Below, one piece after another: positions 22,136 to 33,826 of a DNA stretch of 64,000 nucleotides. The DNA lies in the NCBI RefSeq assembly GCF_051020955.1, contig NC_135018.1, forward strand, positions 8,495,939 through 8,559,938. Direction: 5' to 3'. Within the stretch, counting starts at the first letter, position 1; every line of letters starts with the position of its first letter. This DNA comes from Megalopta genalis (taxonomy: Eukaryota; Arthropoda; Insecta; Hymenoptera; Halictidae). Below the pieces are notes generated by a model, which worked only from the letters and a program-made list of their open reading frames with translations, was not told the origin of the DNA and ran no database searches. Both the position numbers and the translations under genes were made by a program.

Positions 22136-22637
22136 CTCTATTAACTATACTTTTTGAATAACCATTAAAAAATAATTATTATAAACTTTTAAATTCGAAT
22201 TTTGTATAAGCAATATGTGAAATCGTTGAACGAAATTGTTATCGTAAGATATAATTGATCGCATAAATAATTTTCGGACGTTTTTGATTTCAAGTAGCGT
22301 ATTTCAGTCCGTGCTACCTCAGAAAAATGCGCGGTGGACAGCGCAGTTTGGCTTTCCCGAGCGCGGTGGAAACTGTACAGGTCTCTGTAGCGCGTGCGAT
22401 CGGCTAAGTGCTAGCTCAGCTGGCGCGAGGCGGCCGAGTCATCGGTGCCAGCGGTCGAGCGGTCGAATCCCAGCTCAGCTGGCGCGAGGCGACCGAGCCA
22501 ATGAGCGGAACTGAGCTTCGTGCGTTCGTTGCCTGGGCCGCCTCGCGCTAGCCGAGCTCGCCTCTCATTGGTCACTATCTTTCGTTAATAACTCGTAAAC
22601 AAAGTCGCCGATTTACATGGACCACGCAAGACAATAC

Positions 22638-24918
22638 ATACAATATTGAATGTTGAACATGAAACGTCGTTTTTTCACATTTCAAACTGCCCTCTTTTAT
22701 AGTTTAGTTTCTTCGCAGTATATCACGTTGTAAAATGTATTTTCGAAAATATTCGAGAATTATCTCTCGTCGACCAAATCGATTGTTCTCTTATCTCATC
22801 CTTGTTCGAAACATATTCTTGTCGACGAAATGAATAATCCTCGTGACAGTAACGGGCACTAATCAAATTTTGAATTTACCCTTGTCACGAAAAATTATGC
22901 GAACTATGAGGCGAAGGAAAAACCCGAATTAAAAGCATGGACATGGCGTTGGTAAGGGGAATGGGCTGGCGGAGGTTCAAACGTCCTGGTGGCTTCATCA
23001 AGTGGTTACGGACAGTCGTTGGTCAGCCGGGAGTTATTCTTGACCGTCTGCCCCTTCGTTTCCGCGGCCGAGCGGCGAGCAGCCGCGTAAGAGTTTTCCG
23101 CCACGTGGACCGGCCACGGTTTCACCTCTGCTTCGAATGCATGAATATTCACGGTTAATTTGTAAGAAGTTTGGCCTATAATGATGGCCGGCGAAACGCG
23201 TGGAATACAGGCTATAATGGGTCCGCAGAGACGTCCGCAGGCCTCTTACAGACCTTTCGCAGACGTCCACAGACCTTTCGCAAACATACACGGAGATAAC
23301 TGGACCGACCTGGCTGCACATTGTACACGTTGAAACGCGCGCAGCGCAGTTACCGTCGGCAGCTAGAATTTACCTTTAATTAGTGTACAAACGAATCGAC
23401 AGAAACATCCTGACCGTTGACGTGTAAGAGTCGCCCGTGAGGAACCGCGGTTGCGGCGAGTGTATAATTAGCGCGGAGTGAACTGTCGGCGTCCCTTTGA
23501 TCTCTCGAACGTAATATTATTTTCTTTTTTCGCCCGGCGAACTTTGACATTGCTACGTCGTCAGCGACCGCGGAAAACTATTCGCTGCTATTCCCATGAA
23601 ACATCCGCCCACCTCGCTATAATAATTAGCAATATTGCACGTGACGGAAACGACACGACGCGCGTGCTTTGTGTCACAGCAAACGAAAAGAAATAGCGTT
23701 ATTCTCCTTTACGAAATGGTGCGAACAGGTTTTTAAACGGTTCGACGTTCGTGCTGGCGTCGCCTTGATTGCGACTGCAAAATATAGTTCGGCGTTTCTC
23801 GGTCGAGAGTGAATTACGACATTTGTTTTACCACCGAGCTTCTATATGAAGCTGGTACATTTTTTGTTTTCCTTACATTCTTCCATCTCTTCCTTCAAAA
23901 TTAACGAAACATGAAAACGGCGGATCATGACACAAACAGTTGACACACAACTCAAAGTAATTTAATTATCAAAACCTTCACCGCGAAGTTAGAATTTATT
24001 GTAGCGCACGTTCCCCCCCGACTGTGTAATTCATTTTGAAACGCGGCGTCATCGCGTAGCATTGCAGTGACTTTTTTCAAACGCGTGGTTTTAAATCCTT
24101 GGGAATTTTAACCACCGTAACAACTTTCGCTGTGCGAAGAGTCCTTTGAAATTGAACATTTCTGAAATTTTCGAATGGGAAAAGCACCCTTTGTTTTCGA
24201 AAATAAATTCAGGGCAATTCGGGCTGCGGTTTTGTTGTTTTAAAAATAGCCCAGGTTAAATACCGGTTCGAATATCGATCATTTCCTGTCAACGATTTAA
24301 TGACCCTTCAACGATGTTTCAATACGCGATCACTGGACGGCAGATTGTTATGCGAAATAAAAATCGCGTGTCTCGATTGCGATCAACGGAAGTCCAATGA
24401 AAATATATCTCCATTGTTCACAAACTAAATAAGTTGAAAATGAATGTATCAATTTTTCTGAAATCTTCAACTTCAAAAAGGAGGAACTATGTACTTCTGA
24501 GCACCTAAGCAAAAATAAATAAATAGAATCCGCTACCAAATAATGTGACTGTTTCATATACTCTTTCTCTTCGGAGCACATTTTTCGTTACTCGCTAAAA
24601 ATGCTCGTATGCGCGAGATCAGCGAATTTAGGTTTCGCGGATATCGTTTTCTGTTAATGTATTAATTACACAGTATATCATGATTATTGTACCGATAGTT
24701 TATTTAATACAGAACAAGAGAAATCGTTGCTTCCGATAGAATATAATGGTTGCAAGTTTAGGCTTTACTTTGTCACTTCTAACACTTTCTGTTTCGACTA
24801 CGTATACACACATGGGTGACAGCAATATTAATAAGCCGCGTCAAAACTAAACGATCGAATGAATAATTAAACGGTCAAATAAATCATTGATTATTAAGTA
24901 AATAAATAAATAAAAATC
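22638..24918. other. Intergenic tract, no gene called
   Basis: Balanced to AT-rich, with a CpG-rich part at 22930-23700. A short direct repeat CAGACCTTTCGCA occurs at ~23250 and ~23270. Frames up to 95 codons lack domains. Confidence 0.4.
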
Positions 24919-24990
24919 ATAAAGCTGCTTCCATAAAAAATTGTTCAACATAGCTGTTTATACAGGTACACGCTCTTATAAAAATTCTAA
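24919..24990 (+). repeat. Paralogue of the sequence flanking the element at 13987
   Basis: CATAAAGCTGCTTCCAT, then ATACAGG and CACRCTCTTATAAAAA follow in the order seen at 13951-13986 joined to 14516-14560. The 529-bp element is absent here, so this is a paralogous empty site. Confidence 0.6.
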
Positions 24991-25685
24991 AAAAATTTCA
25001 ATAAATTCTGTCTTGTAATTCTTATATATCTTGTAATTTTTGTCAATCACTTTTAGACCTAGATAGCTTAGGTGTTCCAACGTGAAAGAGCGAGCACACG
25101 CGGCTGGTGTGCTCGCTCGAACAGCAGCATCGGCGCGACGACAGCCGTGTGAAATCGAATCTTATGCAAATCTGGTATTAAGTTTCGATTCCGCGGCGTT
25201 ATCACGGCGTAAGATGATTTTACGATTCGCGGAACTACCGGCCGACGCCGGTCATTCGGCTTTATGCAAGTGGAAGAAGCTGTTGTTAAGACGACAAGGG
25301 AATCACGATCGGAGCAATGAAATCGGGTCAACGACCGTAGTAAAACATTACGCGTAGACGCGGCTTCACGCGCGTACGTCGTAAAACCGGCTGCTAGACG
25401 GAGAAGTGCCGGCGAGTTTACGTCAATTTGCAAAAAAAAACATTGACGCGAGGGCCATTAGAAGGCGATTAAAATATACATTCTCGCGGGACCGGTCGGA
25501 GACCATGATTTTGCGCGGAGCACGGAAATCGCGCAAACGTATCTAAGTGTTGTGGCAGAAACGATTTCTGTGTCGGAAAACAAATCGTGCAACGATCCGT
25601 CGAATCGCTGAAATTTATCAAACAGCTCGAGCAAAGTAGCTTATTGCGTAGAACGAAGTTGCCTAATACTGAGATCTTTCCTGTT
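24991..25685. other. Intergenic, nothing recognised
   Basis: Frames of 91 (+) and 121 (-) codons around 25068-25433 have no motif. Confidence 0.4.
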
Positions 25686-26065
25686 TTAACCCTTTGCAGC
25701 CATTTTAACTGTAAATCTAAATTAACTTTTCTCTGACTTATAGTATTTTATATATAATTATAATATATTATAATATAATTATTTTATTTTAATTATTTTT
25801 TAATTATAATATAATTATTTTATTTTAATTATTTTATTTTAATTATTTTATTAATTATAATATAATTATAATATAGTGTGTATAATTATACGACAAAGTG
25901 TGTGTGTATTTCATGCATATGAAATTGAATTTTGTGACTCATACAACAATTAGACTTTTAACAATCTTTTTATATTTAAGCTTTGATAATATAAACATTA
26001 TCTTGAAACGTGATGTAATAATTTTAATGGTGTCTCAGAGTCACCACTCGAGTGCAAAGGGTTAC
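25686..26065. mobile_element. TTAACCCTTTGCA-family element (380 bp)
   Basis: Left end TTAACCCTTTGCAGCCATTT; the right end read inversely is GTAACCCTTTGCACTCGAG, the first base of its TTAA being mutated. Inward of the right end, GTGGTGACTCTGAGACAC is a degenerate palindrome. The AT-rich middle consists of TTTTAATTA-type repeats. Another left end of the family is at 47195. Inferred to be piggyBac-type. Confidence 0.6.
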
Positions 26066-26090
26066 GTTCTTGTATGTGATCCGTCTTTGC

Positions 26091-26400
26091 GTAACTGCTA
26101 CCATGCTATTACTCTCTGTAACGAAGGTATTATCTCGTTGATAGATAAAGTTATTATTAAAATGAAATCCTAGCTTATTTTTTTATACGTAAATGCCCCG
26201 AGCTGCATGTTCTTTATTGTATTCTTTGTTGTCTGTTAAGGTTACCTCGTGTAATTACTGTTATATTATCACTCTCTGTAACAAAGGTATTATCTCGTTG
26301 ATAGATGAAGTTATTATTAAAATGAAATCCTAGCTTATTTTTTTATACGTAAATGCCCCGAGCTGCATGTTCTTTATTGTATTCTTTGTTGCTTGTTAAC
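26091..26400 (+). repeat. 160-bp tandem duplication
   Basis: Two units (about 26091-26250 and 26251-26400) share CTCTCTGTAAC, GGTATTATCTCGTTGATAGA and CCCCGAGCTGCATGTTCTTT at a fixed 160-bp distance, with very few differences. A recent tandem duplication; no coding content. Confidence 0.85.
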
Positions 26401-27230
26401 TCGCATCTTTCGTTACCCCGTCTGTTTGTTCGCGGGTCAGTCTAGGATCGTGGACGACCCTGTTAGTAAAATACGTCGCGAAAAGTTTCTGAAATGGATC
26501 GATCATATCACGAACATCTTAAAAATGATAGGTGTACAATTATTTTCATAAATGCTACGGTATATATAGTAGATTCAATTTGTGCCGAAGAAACATATCT
26601 CGTATAAAAAAGAAAAGCAAGAAAGAATAAATTTCCTGAAGAAGCCATGTAACGAACTCATTTTTCAAATCGATGAATTTACACACTTTCGGTTTTTCCT
26701 TCATTACCAACAAGCGAAATTTGTTCTCTGTATTTTACATACTTCAGTTTTTAAACGTGTATCTACTTTTAATAAATATATTTTTATTCGAAAATTATGA
26801 TTTAAAAAGAAGAAGAAATGGATCTCATTTTAGACACTTGTTCCTGTACCACCGATAAATCGAAACAATGTGGATAGTAGAACAGAAATCACTAATGACA
26901 TATCGTATCATTTTCGAAACTCTATTGCGTACTTTGACAATCGTGGTCCTAGAGATTTAAGAGCAACGTTTGCTTCTTATCCAGACTCGAATATGAACTA
27001 TCCTGGTATCTCTACGCATTTTTGGGTCTCCGATTTGCTTCGAAAAAATCGCGCGATCAGTTTTCAGCGTCACGTTGCATCAGAAAGGAGCTTTTTTACC
27101 CAAAGACCAACGATGGCCCTATCCAGCGAACGGTGCTCCCACGTGTATAATCGTAGCTAACTCACAAAAAAAAAGAAGGATAAGGAAAATTAAGGACCGA
27201 GTGTAGGACGAGAACGATGAAGGAAACAAA
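26401..27230. other. Intergenic, nothing recognised
   Basis: A 96-codon plus frame (26870-27160) reads like mixed protein but has no motif, no splice support and no conserved neighbour. I leave it uncalled. Confidence 0.4.
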
Positions 27231-27270
27231 GAAGAACAAGAGGAAGAAGAAGAAGAAGAAGAAGAAGAAC
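27231..27270 (+). repeat. (GAA)n microsatellite
   Basis: GAA repeats, interrupted at the start, giving poly-Ser on the minus strand. Confidence 0.9.
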
Positions 27271-27300
27271 CGCCGCGAGAGCTGCTGCTAACTAACTTAA

Positions 27301-27578
27301 TGCAGAAGAACAATGTTTCCTTTTTCATCCGTATCGCGTGCCGAACAGCGGTGAATCAAGAAAGGGCTTATTTATTCATAGGATCTACCGTTCCAGCTTC
27401 CCGACGCATCGCGGAACGTTTTGTTTAATTAAGCATTCGCGGAGTCTGTTGCCGGAAACTATTCAATGGGGCCTCGTTATTAATTACCGACCCGCGATCT
27501 GTATTTATTAGGATCCGAGACTTTGAAGGGCTCTCGTCGAGTGAAATTCTCGACATAATCGTTGAAGCACTCTCTGCT
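27301..27578 (+). repeat. Segment duplicated into the mariner at 28827-29108
   Basis: Starts TGCAGAAGAACAATGTTTCC and ends CGACATAATCGTTGAAGCAC. The second copy, in the same orientation 1.5 kb downstream, differs by scattered substitutions and a 4-base difference (TCGCGCGAGTG for TCGAGTG). Confidence 0.9.
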
Positions 27579-28046
27579 GGCCGCGGGAAACAAACGCGAT
27601 GATTCGGCGCAATGAAATCTTTCGTAAATGCGAGCACGCTTTTTTTATTTCGGCCGCTCGACGCGATTTTATAACGCGCGATCACGTCCAGCGGATGCAA
27701 TTAAAACGCGATGCAGTAGCCGCGAGACTCTTCCGACCGTGTCTGTTCCGCGCGCTCGTCGGGCCGGATCTCCGTTAACAATTGGTAAACAGCGTGGAAC
27801 ACGAGAATGCTTCTGAAACCAGAGTTTTATAGACGTGTTTTGCGTTCCACCGTCACTATGTTAATGTTAAAGCTTCGCAAATTTCGTACTACTCTATTCA
27901 TTTCGATTTTTATACATGGCTACATACACAGTGTATGAATATGCACGCATAAGTATACGTGTACAATTATGTGTGGCAGTAGGTATTCGCAATATCCAAA
28001 TTCAAATAGATCCCAAAGTGATAGTTTCTCGACATGTGGATAGGTA
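27579..28046. other. Intergenic, nothing recognised
   Basis: CpG-containing at first, AT-rich later. No coding or repeat signal. Confidence 0.45.
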
Positions 28047-28602
28047 CAGGGTTCCCCGGAAAAGGTCATCCGATTTCAAAAATTTATATTTTAAAAAATT
28101 ACACACAGAAAATTATAATTCAAACACGAATATAACGGGAAAATGTGCGAGTTTTACTTTTTACCCCATTGGCACTTGGAGGTTCGGAATTTTCTTAACA
28201 CGGAACTACCAAACCGTTAGATTGGTCGCAGTGCATCCGATAATATGGTTCTACACAGTTGGCCACCGAGATCACCCGACCTAACCCCATGCGACTTCTT
28301 CCTTTGGGGATTTGTGAAGGATCTTGTCTTTGTACCACCTTTACCTACAAGTGTAAATGTACTTGAAAAACGCATTTGTGATGCTGTACAAACAATTACC
28401 AGAGATACATTACACCGTGTTTGGCAAGAACTTTCATATCGCAATGATATCATACGTGTAACGAAAGGAAGTCATATTGAACACTTGTAAACAAAAACTC
28501 ACACATTTTCCCGTTATATTCGTGTTTGAATTATAATTTTCTGTGTGTAATTTTTTAAAATATAAATTTTTGAAATCGGATGATTCTTTCCGGGGAACCC
28601 TG
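28047..28602 (+). mobile_element. Tc1/mariner-IS630-type element, long-TIR family copy 2 (556 bp)
   Basis: Same ~100-bp inverted ends (CAGGGTTCCCCGGAAA) and TA flanks as copies 1 and 3, but it keeps ~45 bp of the ancestral gene that they lack. It is therefore a separate internal deletion and the most informative copy for the parent transposase. Confidence 0.9.
28143..28490 (+). pseudogene. Transposase C-terminal remnant with one internal stop
   Basis: Reading from the ATG at 28143 in one frame gives a terminal-repeat-derived start, then HWHLEVRNFLNTELPNR, a TAG at 28218, IGRSASDNM, the catalytic block WPPRSPDLTPCDFFLWG and the end HIEHL with a stop at 28488-28490. The WHLEVRNFL segment is typical of the stretch between the second and third catalytic acids in this superfamily. 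The N-terminal half is missing, so it is inactive. Confidence 0.8.
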
Positions 28603-28826
28603 TATAATACATTTTTATACAGAATTCCAAATGTGCATCGAATCGTGCGTAAGCAATCATATAATGGCAAATATTATTATTGGGTTGGCAAGAAACTAAT
28701 TTCAGTTTGCATCAATAGACAGTATTATGGTTATAATTTTTTTTGTCTTTAGCTTTGGTAGTTGACACGTTCAGGTTACTACAGGAACAAATTCCGTGTA
28801 ATTTTGTTTACAACTGCTAGCAGAAC

Positions 28827-29108
28827 TGCAGAAGAACAATGTTTCCTTTTTCATCCGTATCGCGTGCCGAACGGCGGCGAATCAAGAAAGGGCTTATTTA
28901 TTCATAGGATCTACTGTTCCAGCTTCACGATGCACCGCGAAATATTTTGTTCGATTAAGCATTCACGGAGTCTGTTGCCGGAAACTATTCAATGGGGCCT
29001 CGTTATTAATTACCGACCCGCGATCAGTATTTATTGGGATTCGAGGATTTGAAGGGCTCTCGTCGCGCGAGTGAAATTCTCGACATTATTATTTAAGCAC
29101 TCTCCGCT
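28827..29108 (+). repeat. Copy of 27301-27578 inside the mariner
   Basis: Lies between the left terminal repeat and the transposase start codon of the mariner, direct orientation, with no terminal repeats or target duplication of its own. It looks like a DNA-repair or template-switch copy, not a transposition. Confidence 0.85.
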
Positions 29109-29143
29109 TTTGTTTTCTATCGATTTTAACGTGGAGTGCTAAA

Positions 29144-30108
29144 ATGAACATTTTCGACATCTTTTACTTTTTTATTTTCATAAAGGCAAGGAAGCGGTCG
29201 AGACTCGCATAAAGATATGTATAGTTTACGACGTCGATTGCTTAACAGAACACACGTGTCAGGATTGGTTCAAAAAATTTCGTCCTGAAGATTTTTCACT
29301 TAAAGATGACCAACGTTCTGGTCGAATTTGTGCAGACGATGACAAAATCAAAGCCATAATTGAATAGTGAAAAGGTTAAATGCATCACGCACAACAATTG
29401 AATATCACATAAGATATCAGCTCGGTGTTCGGATTCCGCATGAATTGAAAGAAATTCACTTAATACAACGAGTCAGTATTTGCGATACGCATCTTAAACG
29501 TAATGCAGTCGGCCCTTTTTTGAAACGAATTATCACTGGCGATGAAAAATGGATCGTTTACAATAACATTAATTAATTAAAGGTCATGGTCCAAGCGCGA
29601 TGAACCAGCACGAACCATATCGAAAGCTGAATTGCATCAGAAAAAGATCATGCTGTCAATTTGGTGGGACTATAAAGGTGTTGTGTATTTTGAGCTGCTT
29701 CCAAGCAACCAAACGATCAACTCAGATGATTACTGCCAACAACTTATGAAATTGGAGGAAGCAATCAAAGTGAAAAGGCCAGAATTGGCAAATCGCAAAG
29801 GAATCGTGTTCCATCACGACAATGCGAGGCCTCACACATCTTTAGCAACACGTACAAAATTATTGGAGCTTGGTCGGGAAGTGGTGTCGCATGCTCCACA
29901 TAGCCTCGATCTTGCACCATCGGATTATCATCTGTTTCGAAGCTTACAGAACTTTTTAAATGATAAAAATTTCAATAATAACGATAGCCTCGAATCGCAG
30001 TTGATTGAGTTTTTTTACTGATAAGAACCAGAAGCTTTATGACCGCGGAATCATGAAATTACCAGAAAGATGGGCAAAAGGTCATCGAACAGAATGGAAA
30101 ATATTTGA
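29144..30108 (+). pseudogene. Mariner transposase pseudogene
   Basis: Starts MNIFDIFYFF, shifts frame, then reads the helix-turn-helix part (TCQDWFKKFRPEDFSLKDDQ, up to a TAG at 29365). It shifts again to VRIPHELKEIHL and ITGDEKWIVY with the first catalytic Asp, has stops near 29574, and continues as IWWDYKGVVYFELLPSNQTI and HHDNARPH (second Asp) to LAPSDYHLFRSL (third Asp). The last two Asp residues are 34 residues apart, the mariner DD34D signature. The end KLPERWAK and VIEQNGKYFD is again split by a frameshift. Normal length is ~345 residues; at least four frame breaks make it dead. Confidence 0.9.
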
Positions 30109-30207
30109 CCGATTAAAGTTCATTTCTTGTATAGAAAAAATTGAGTTTTATTTCACGTTGAAATACCGAAATTACTTTCCTGCCAACCCAATACATTAAG
30201 ACTCGTT

Positions 30208-30515
30208 TGAGAAATCAGAATAAATGTTTTATCGTTACTATTATAAACCAATTATAAAACAGCTGCTTTTAGTCCTCGGTAAATCCAGTGTTAATTTCGT
30301 CGCTACAACAATTGCCTATATCGGGTTTTCATATTTGTTTCATTTTCCGTAAGTTTCCTAATATATTTGGAGAGGGTTGTATGCTTGCTGTGTATTACTT
30401 GCTGCAAACGTTACATCGACATTTGTTCAAAAAATTAAAATAAATATCTTATCGTAACTATATTATAAACTAATATAAAACAACCGCTTTTAGTGCTCCG
30501 CAAATCTAAGGTTAA
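30208..30515 (-). mobile_element. Two partial CACTAGATTTACGG-family copies in tandem
   Basis: On the minus strand each starts with a TTAA (30291-30294 and 30512-30515), an eroded end and the block AACAGCTG or AACGGTTG-like, then TTATAAACTAATATAAAAC and AATAAATRTYTTATCGT inverted. The far ends are missing or too diverged to place. Much older than copies E and F. Confidence 0.65.
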
Positions 30516-32650
30516 ACATTCTTCCCGCGGCCTTTCCCCTCGTGTCCCCGAATAAGTTAACCGTCCTTGCGATATCCACGCGCCTAAGCCAGGGTTTACC
30601 GGATAGCTTTACCGACGAGTTCTCGAGCAGGCCCCGGACGAGACGCTCCCTTTCTTTTCCTCCTTTCCTCTATCGTTTCCAGAGCCGTCGCAAAACCTCT
30701 TTTAACATGCTCGACTGTTATCGGCGACAGAGCGGTGATCGCCGCGTGTCCCACAGTCGCGGCGCTGCCTGCCGCGGATTTATTCGCGCGGAGGACGAGC
30801 GGTTCGGAACGGGCGCTGGAAAACGCTTTATCCCCATAGCCGAGTGTACAGATCGTAAACCGCGGGGATATCCGCATTGATACACGCTGGTGAAAAAGGC
30901 GCGTGGAATTAAGCGGAATAACGCGGATTCAAGCGGAATCAAGGGAAATTTCTAGCTGGCGCACAGTGCGGCCGTCAATGGACAAAATGAAAAAACTCGT
31001 TGCTTCATATCTATTAAAAACTGTATGTATAATCTGTTAAAATGTCTAAATAGCCATATTTAGCAAGAGAATGTTCAAAAAATTTAACAGGAGATTAATC
31101 CCAAGCGAGTTCTCCGAGTAAATATTGTCTTATGAATGTTGTTTACATTGTCTTATGAACAAAAGGCCACTCGATGAAATAAACTTTTTCGAAAATGATG
31201 GCCAGACGTTATGTGATTGCAACTAATCTATAGAAATTTTATAACACTTGTATGCAATATAATAATTAACCCGAGATTGAGATAATTAAGTTCGATTTAT
31301 TTTCCTACACTTTGGATAAAGTGTGAAAGAAAAATGGTTCTAGATATCCTGAGATTCTTATTCCGACATATTCGTCGAATATTTTGATATTATATGAACT
31401 CTCTTTGCGAAAAGTTGCGATCTTTCGAGTTGTTTAACAAAATATGTTTTCACAACCGGTCTCAAACACGCGAAACGATCGCTACGAATTTTCAGGCGCT
31501 CGACACAAAATTAACGAAAACATCTTTCGAACAGAAGTTACTCGGTATTCGGCTAATAACGAATTCTGTTAATGAAAAAAGGTTAACAAGAAAAAAGGCG
31601 ACAAGAATTTTTTTTACGAAATCGTATAATTTTTTCTATGCAAACCGATGCATCTTTTTGTATTTTCGTTGACAAATTATTTAAGGCAGTTCGGTCAAAA
31701 ATTGATTAGATTAGAAGTTAAGATTTTCCGAACGCTCATATAAACGACGCACTGTGCGACGCGACGCGACGGCCATTCGCGGTCTGCGGACGGATCGCGA
31801 CTTCCGGCGCGCTGGGAAACTCTTAAAAACACCGCCGAAACGCGCGCCGCCGCGCGCTCCCGCAGCTTCGCCGGGACAGAATTTAATAAAAACCGCCGCG
31901 CGATCTTTACGCCCTCGTAACGAGAGCACGCTCGTAAACTGTAGAAAATGGCGGGCTGCTTTCCGCGAAGGACGCGGGGCTTTCCGCGAGCGAACGGTCC
32001 GCGAGCAGCCGCCTTCTCGTCCACGACCGACCGAAACAATAATTAGAACGTTAGGGTCCATTTTTACGGCGGCCAGACAAGTCTGGATCGCCGGCGGAAC
32101 CGTCTCGGTGCGTATCGATCGCCGAGCACGACCGACGTCTCTAGCAGCGCTCGTAAAAACCGGTTAATACCGATTTCCGGTAGGACAGTCTTTGTAGAAT
32201 CAATTTTACGGCACTCCGCGATCCTCGTCTCGTTCCGCGAGGCTCTTACGCGCTCAAGAAACCTCGTCTCTTTCGACGTCTCCGAGATTTTACCACTCTG
32301 TTGATTGTCACGATTCATCCCCGAGAGACTATCTTAAGGGGTTAGGACACTTTCACGCGTTCGAAAATCAATCATACTTTAAAACGACGACAGAGAAAAG
32401 GTTAACATTCGATCGATATCAATTTTTACGACTTACTTTACACCGGTGTGACCTATTAAAAAATAAAAACAGCGATTTTGTCTTAAATATCATTCGATTT
32501 TGAACGGCATCGGCCTAAACGACATTTTTTAACATGACCTCACAGTGTGTAGGATTCTTGTCAAACGGGATCACCAACAATTCAAAAGATGCCTCAAACT
32601 AGAGTGTATTCTCCACACTTCGTTCAACGATAACTGGCAGAAAATACAAA
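30516..32650. other. Intergenic tract with two CpG islands, no gene called
   Basis: CpG-rich at 30530-30960 and 31740-32320, AT-rich between. Frames of 74-137 codons overlap on both strands in the islands, Arg- and Ala-rich, without domains. The element-like end GACGCACTGTGCGAC at ~31746 may pair with GCGCACAGTGCGG at 30958. Confidence 0.4.
30958..31024 (+). repeat. Dispersed repeat fragment, paralogue of 1264-1334
   Basis: GCGCACAGTGCGGCCGTCAA is followed by TGGACAAAAT and TGCTTCATATCTATTAAAAA. Possibly the left end of an ~800-bp element closing near 31760. Confidence 0.5.
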
Positions 32651-33015
32651 CAGCTGCATCCAAAAATGTCTCGCAATCCAGAAATGGAGGGTTCCCGAGG
32701 TCATTTGAAGTAACTTTTTCCATAGCGAAAATGTAATCGGCGGCCTTGTTCACGAGTTATTAACGAAATACAGTGACCAATGAGAGGCGAGCTCGGTCGG
32801 TGCGTGGCGGCTCAGCCAACCAGCGCACGAAGACTAGTTCCCCTTATTGGCCCGATCGCCTCGCGCTAGCCGAGCTCGCTTTTCATTGGTTACTGTTTTT
32901 CGTTAATAACTCGAAAACGATACCCCGGATTGCATTCTCGCTAAGGAGAAAGTTACTTCAAATGATCTGAGGAACCCCTCACTTCCCAGAAGTACCATAA
33001 TCTTGGGACAACCTG
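32651..33015. mobile_element. Foldback element, CAGGGTGTCCCAAAAATG family, short copy
   Basis: The left arm starts CAGCTGCATCCAAAAATGTC (outer bases mutated) and the right arm ends CTTGGGACAACCTG before TA. Both arms hold ATTTGAAGTAACTTT, TTATTAACGAAA and the CCAATGA/TCATTGG block. The GC-rich middle lacks the 60-bp tandem units of the copy at 46047. Confidence 0.8.
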
Positions 33016-33112
33016 TATAGGCATTCGTATCGAACTTGATAGTTCTAGTGTTAACAAATATCAAAAAAGACGAAAAGTAAACACGTTCTATGCTGGTATA
33101 CTTCCCCAAATA

Positions 33113-33237
33113 TTAGACTACGTACTACAATAGAATACCCTCGACAGTTATTTCAAGCATCGCGTTCCTAAAAATGTAATACGAATCTTGCACATCGTTT
33201 GCGATAATGCGATAGCTTTGATTGTGCGAACGGTTTT
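33113..33237 (+). repeat. Duplicated segment, paralogue of 38597-38722
   Basis: AGACTACGTACTACAATAG, TTATTTCAAGCATCGCGTTC and GCGATAATGCGATAGCTTTG are shared in the same order with few substitutions. Confidence 0.85.
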
Positions 33238-33736
33238 GATATTCGCAGTGCGATTGGAAAGGAATTTTATGTGGAAATGTATACTGAAAGTGTAGAGTGA
33301 AATTTTGCGTGCGCTTGATCCGCAGCAAGCGGATACGGTGAGTTGCGATCGGACAGGTCCAATGGCACGCGTCTCGTATAAAGTTGCACGCTCGGTTTCG
33401 CCGGAAACTACACCTTGCATTGAGAAGTTGTACTATACCGATTTCCAATATTTTCTATGAATTTAAACTTTGGCCATTGTCTATAAAAATTCATCGAGTC
33501 TTTTCCTAAGCAGAATCGATCGGATGAATTTTGTAAATTCTGCACATGTAAGAGTGCGATGCTAATTCTCCAAAGAGTTATATGTATAGCTTGATCATTC
33601 TTTGTGTACCGTTCCGTTGGCAATCGGATAGACAGGTGACATAATTCCTGTACCAATTGCCTTTTAAAAATATCATTAGACCATACTGAACAATTCGTCG
33701 TACACTGGGTTTTCAATTTGTATTCTTCTGTTACGA
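33238..33736. other. Intergenic, nothing recognised
   Basis: Minus frames of 90-107 codons at 33125-33716 have no motif and partly consist of the duplicated segment. Confidence 0.4.
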
Positions 33737-33737
33737 G

Positions 33738-33768
<31 letters not shown>

Positions 33769-33790
33769 TTCTCCTTCTCTCTTTCTCTCT
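33737..33790 (+). repeat. (CT)n microsatellite
   Basis: An interrupted CT/CTTT run of ~54 bp. Confidence 0.9.
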
Positions 33791-33826
33791 GTTTTCCGTA
33801 CTGCCTTTTATTTCTACGATAATATA

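Larger units (their letters stand above)
21189..22637. mobile_element. Foldback element, CAGGGTGTCCCAAAAATG family, with ~1 kb insert
   Basis: The left arm starts CAGGGTGTCCCAAAAATGTC after a TA and runs through CAGTGACCAATGAGAG into GC-rich DNA (21189-21400). The right arm (about 22398-22612) mirrors it but lacks its outer ~95 bp. Similar words ATGGACCACG...GACAATA lie outside both arms (21167-21188, 22616-22637). Between the arms is ~1 kb with a local duplication, a TATA box and a small acidic frame. Simpler copies are at 32651-33015 and 46047-46551. Confidence 0.65.
28680..30191 (+). mobile_element. Mariner transposon, decayed, with a 282-bp internal insertion
   Basis: Inverted ends TTGGGTTGGCAAGAAACTAA and, inverted, TTGGGTTGGCAGGAAAGTAA are flanked by TA. 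Without the inserted segment (28827-29108) it is ~1.23 kb, the normal mariner size. It carries a frame-shifted transposase gene; the inserted DNA sits in the 5' untranslated part. Confidence 0.9.

Noticed and set aside
22405..22480. A tRNA gene
   Set aside because: A- and B-box-like words are present, but the B box lacks a base and no acceptor or anticodon stem can be drawn.
29632..30021. A functional mariner transposase
   Set aside because: Although 129 codons are open with two catalytic Asp residues, the gene has at least four frame breaks elsewhere.
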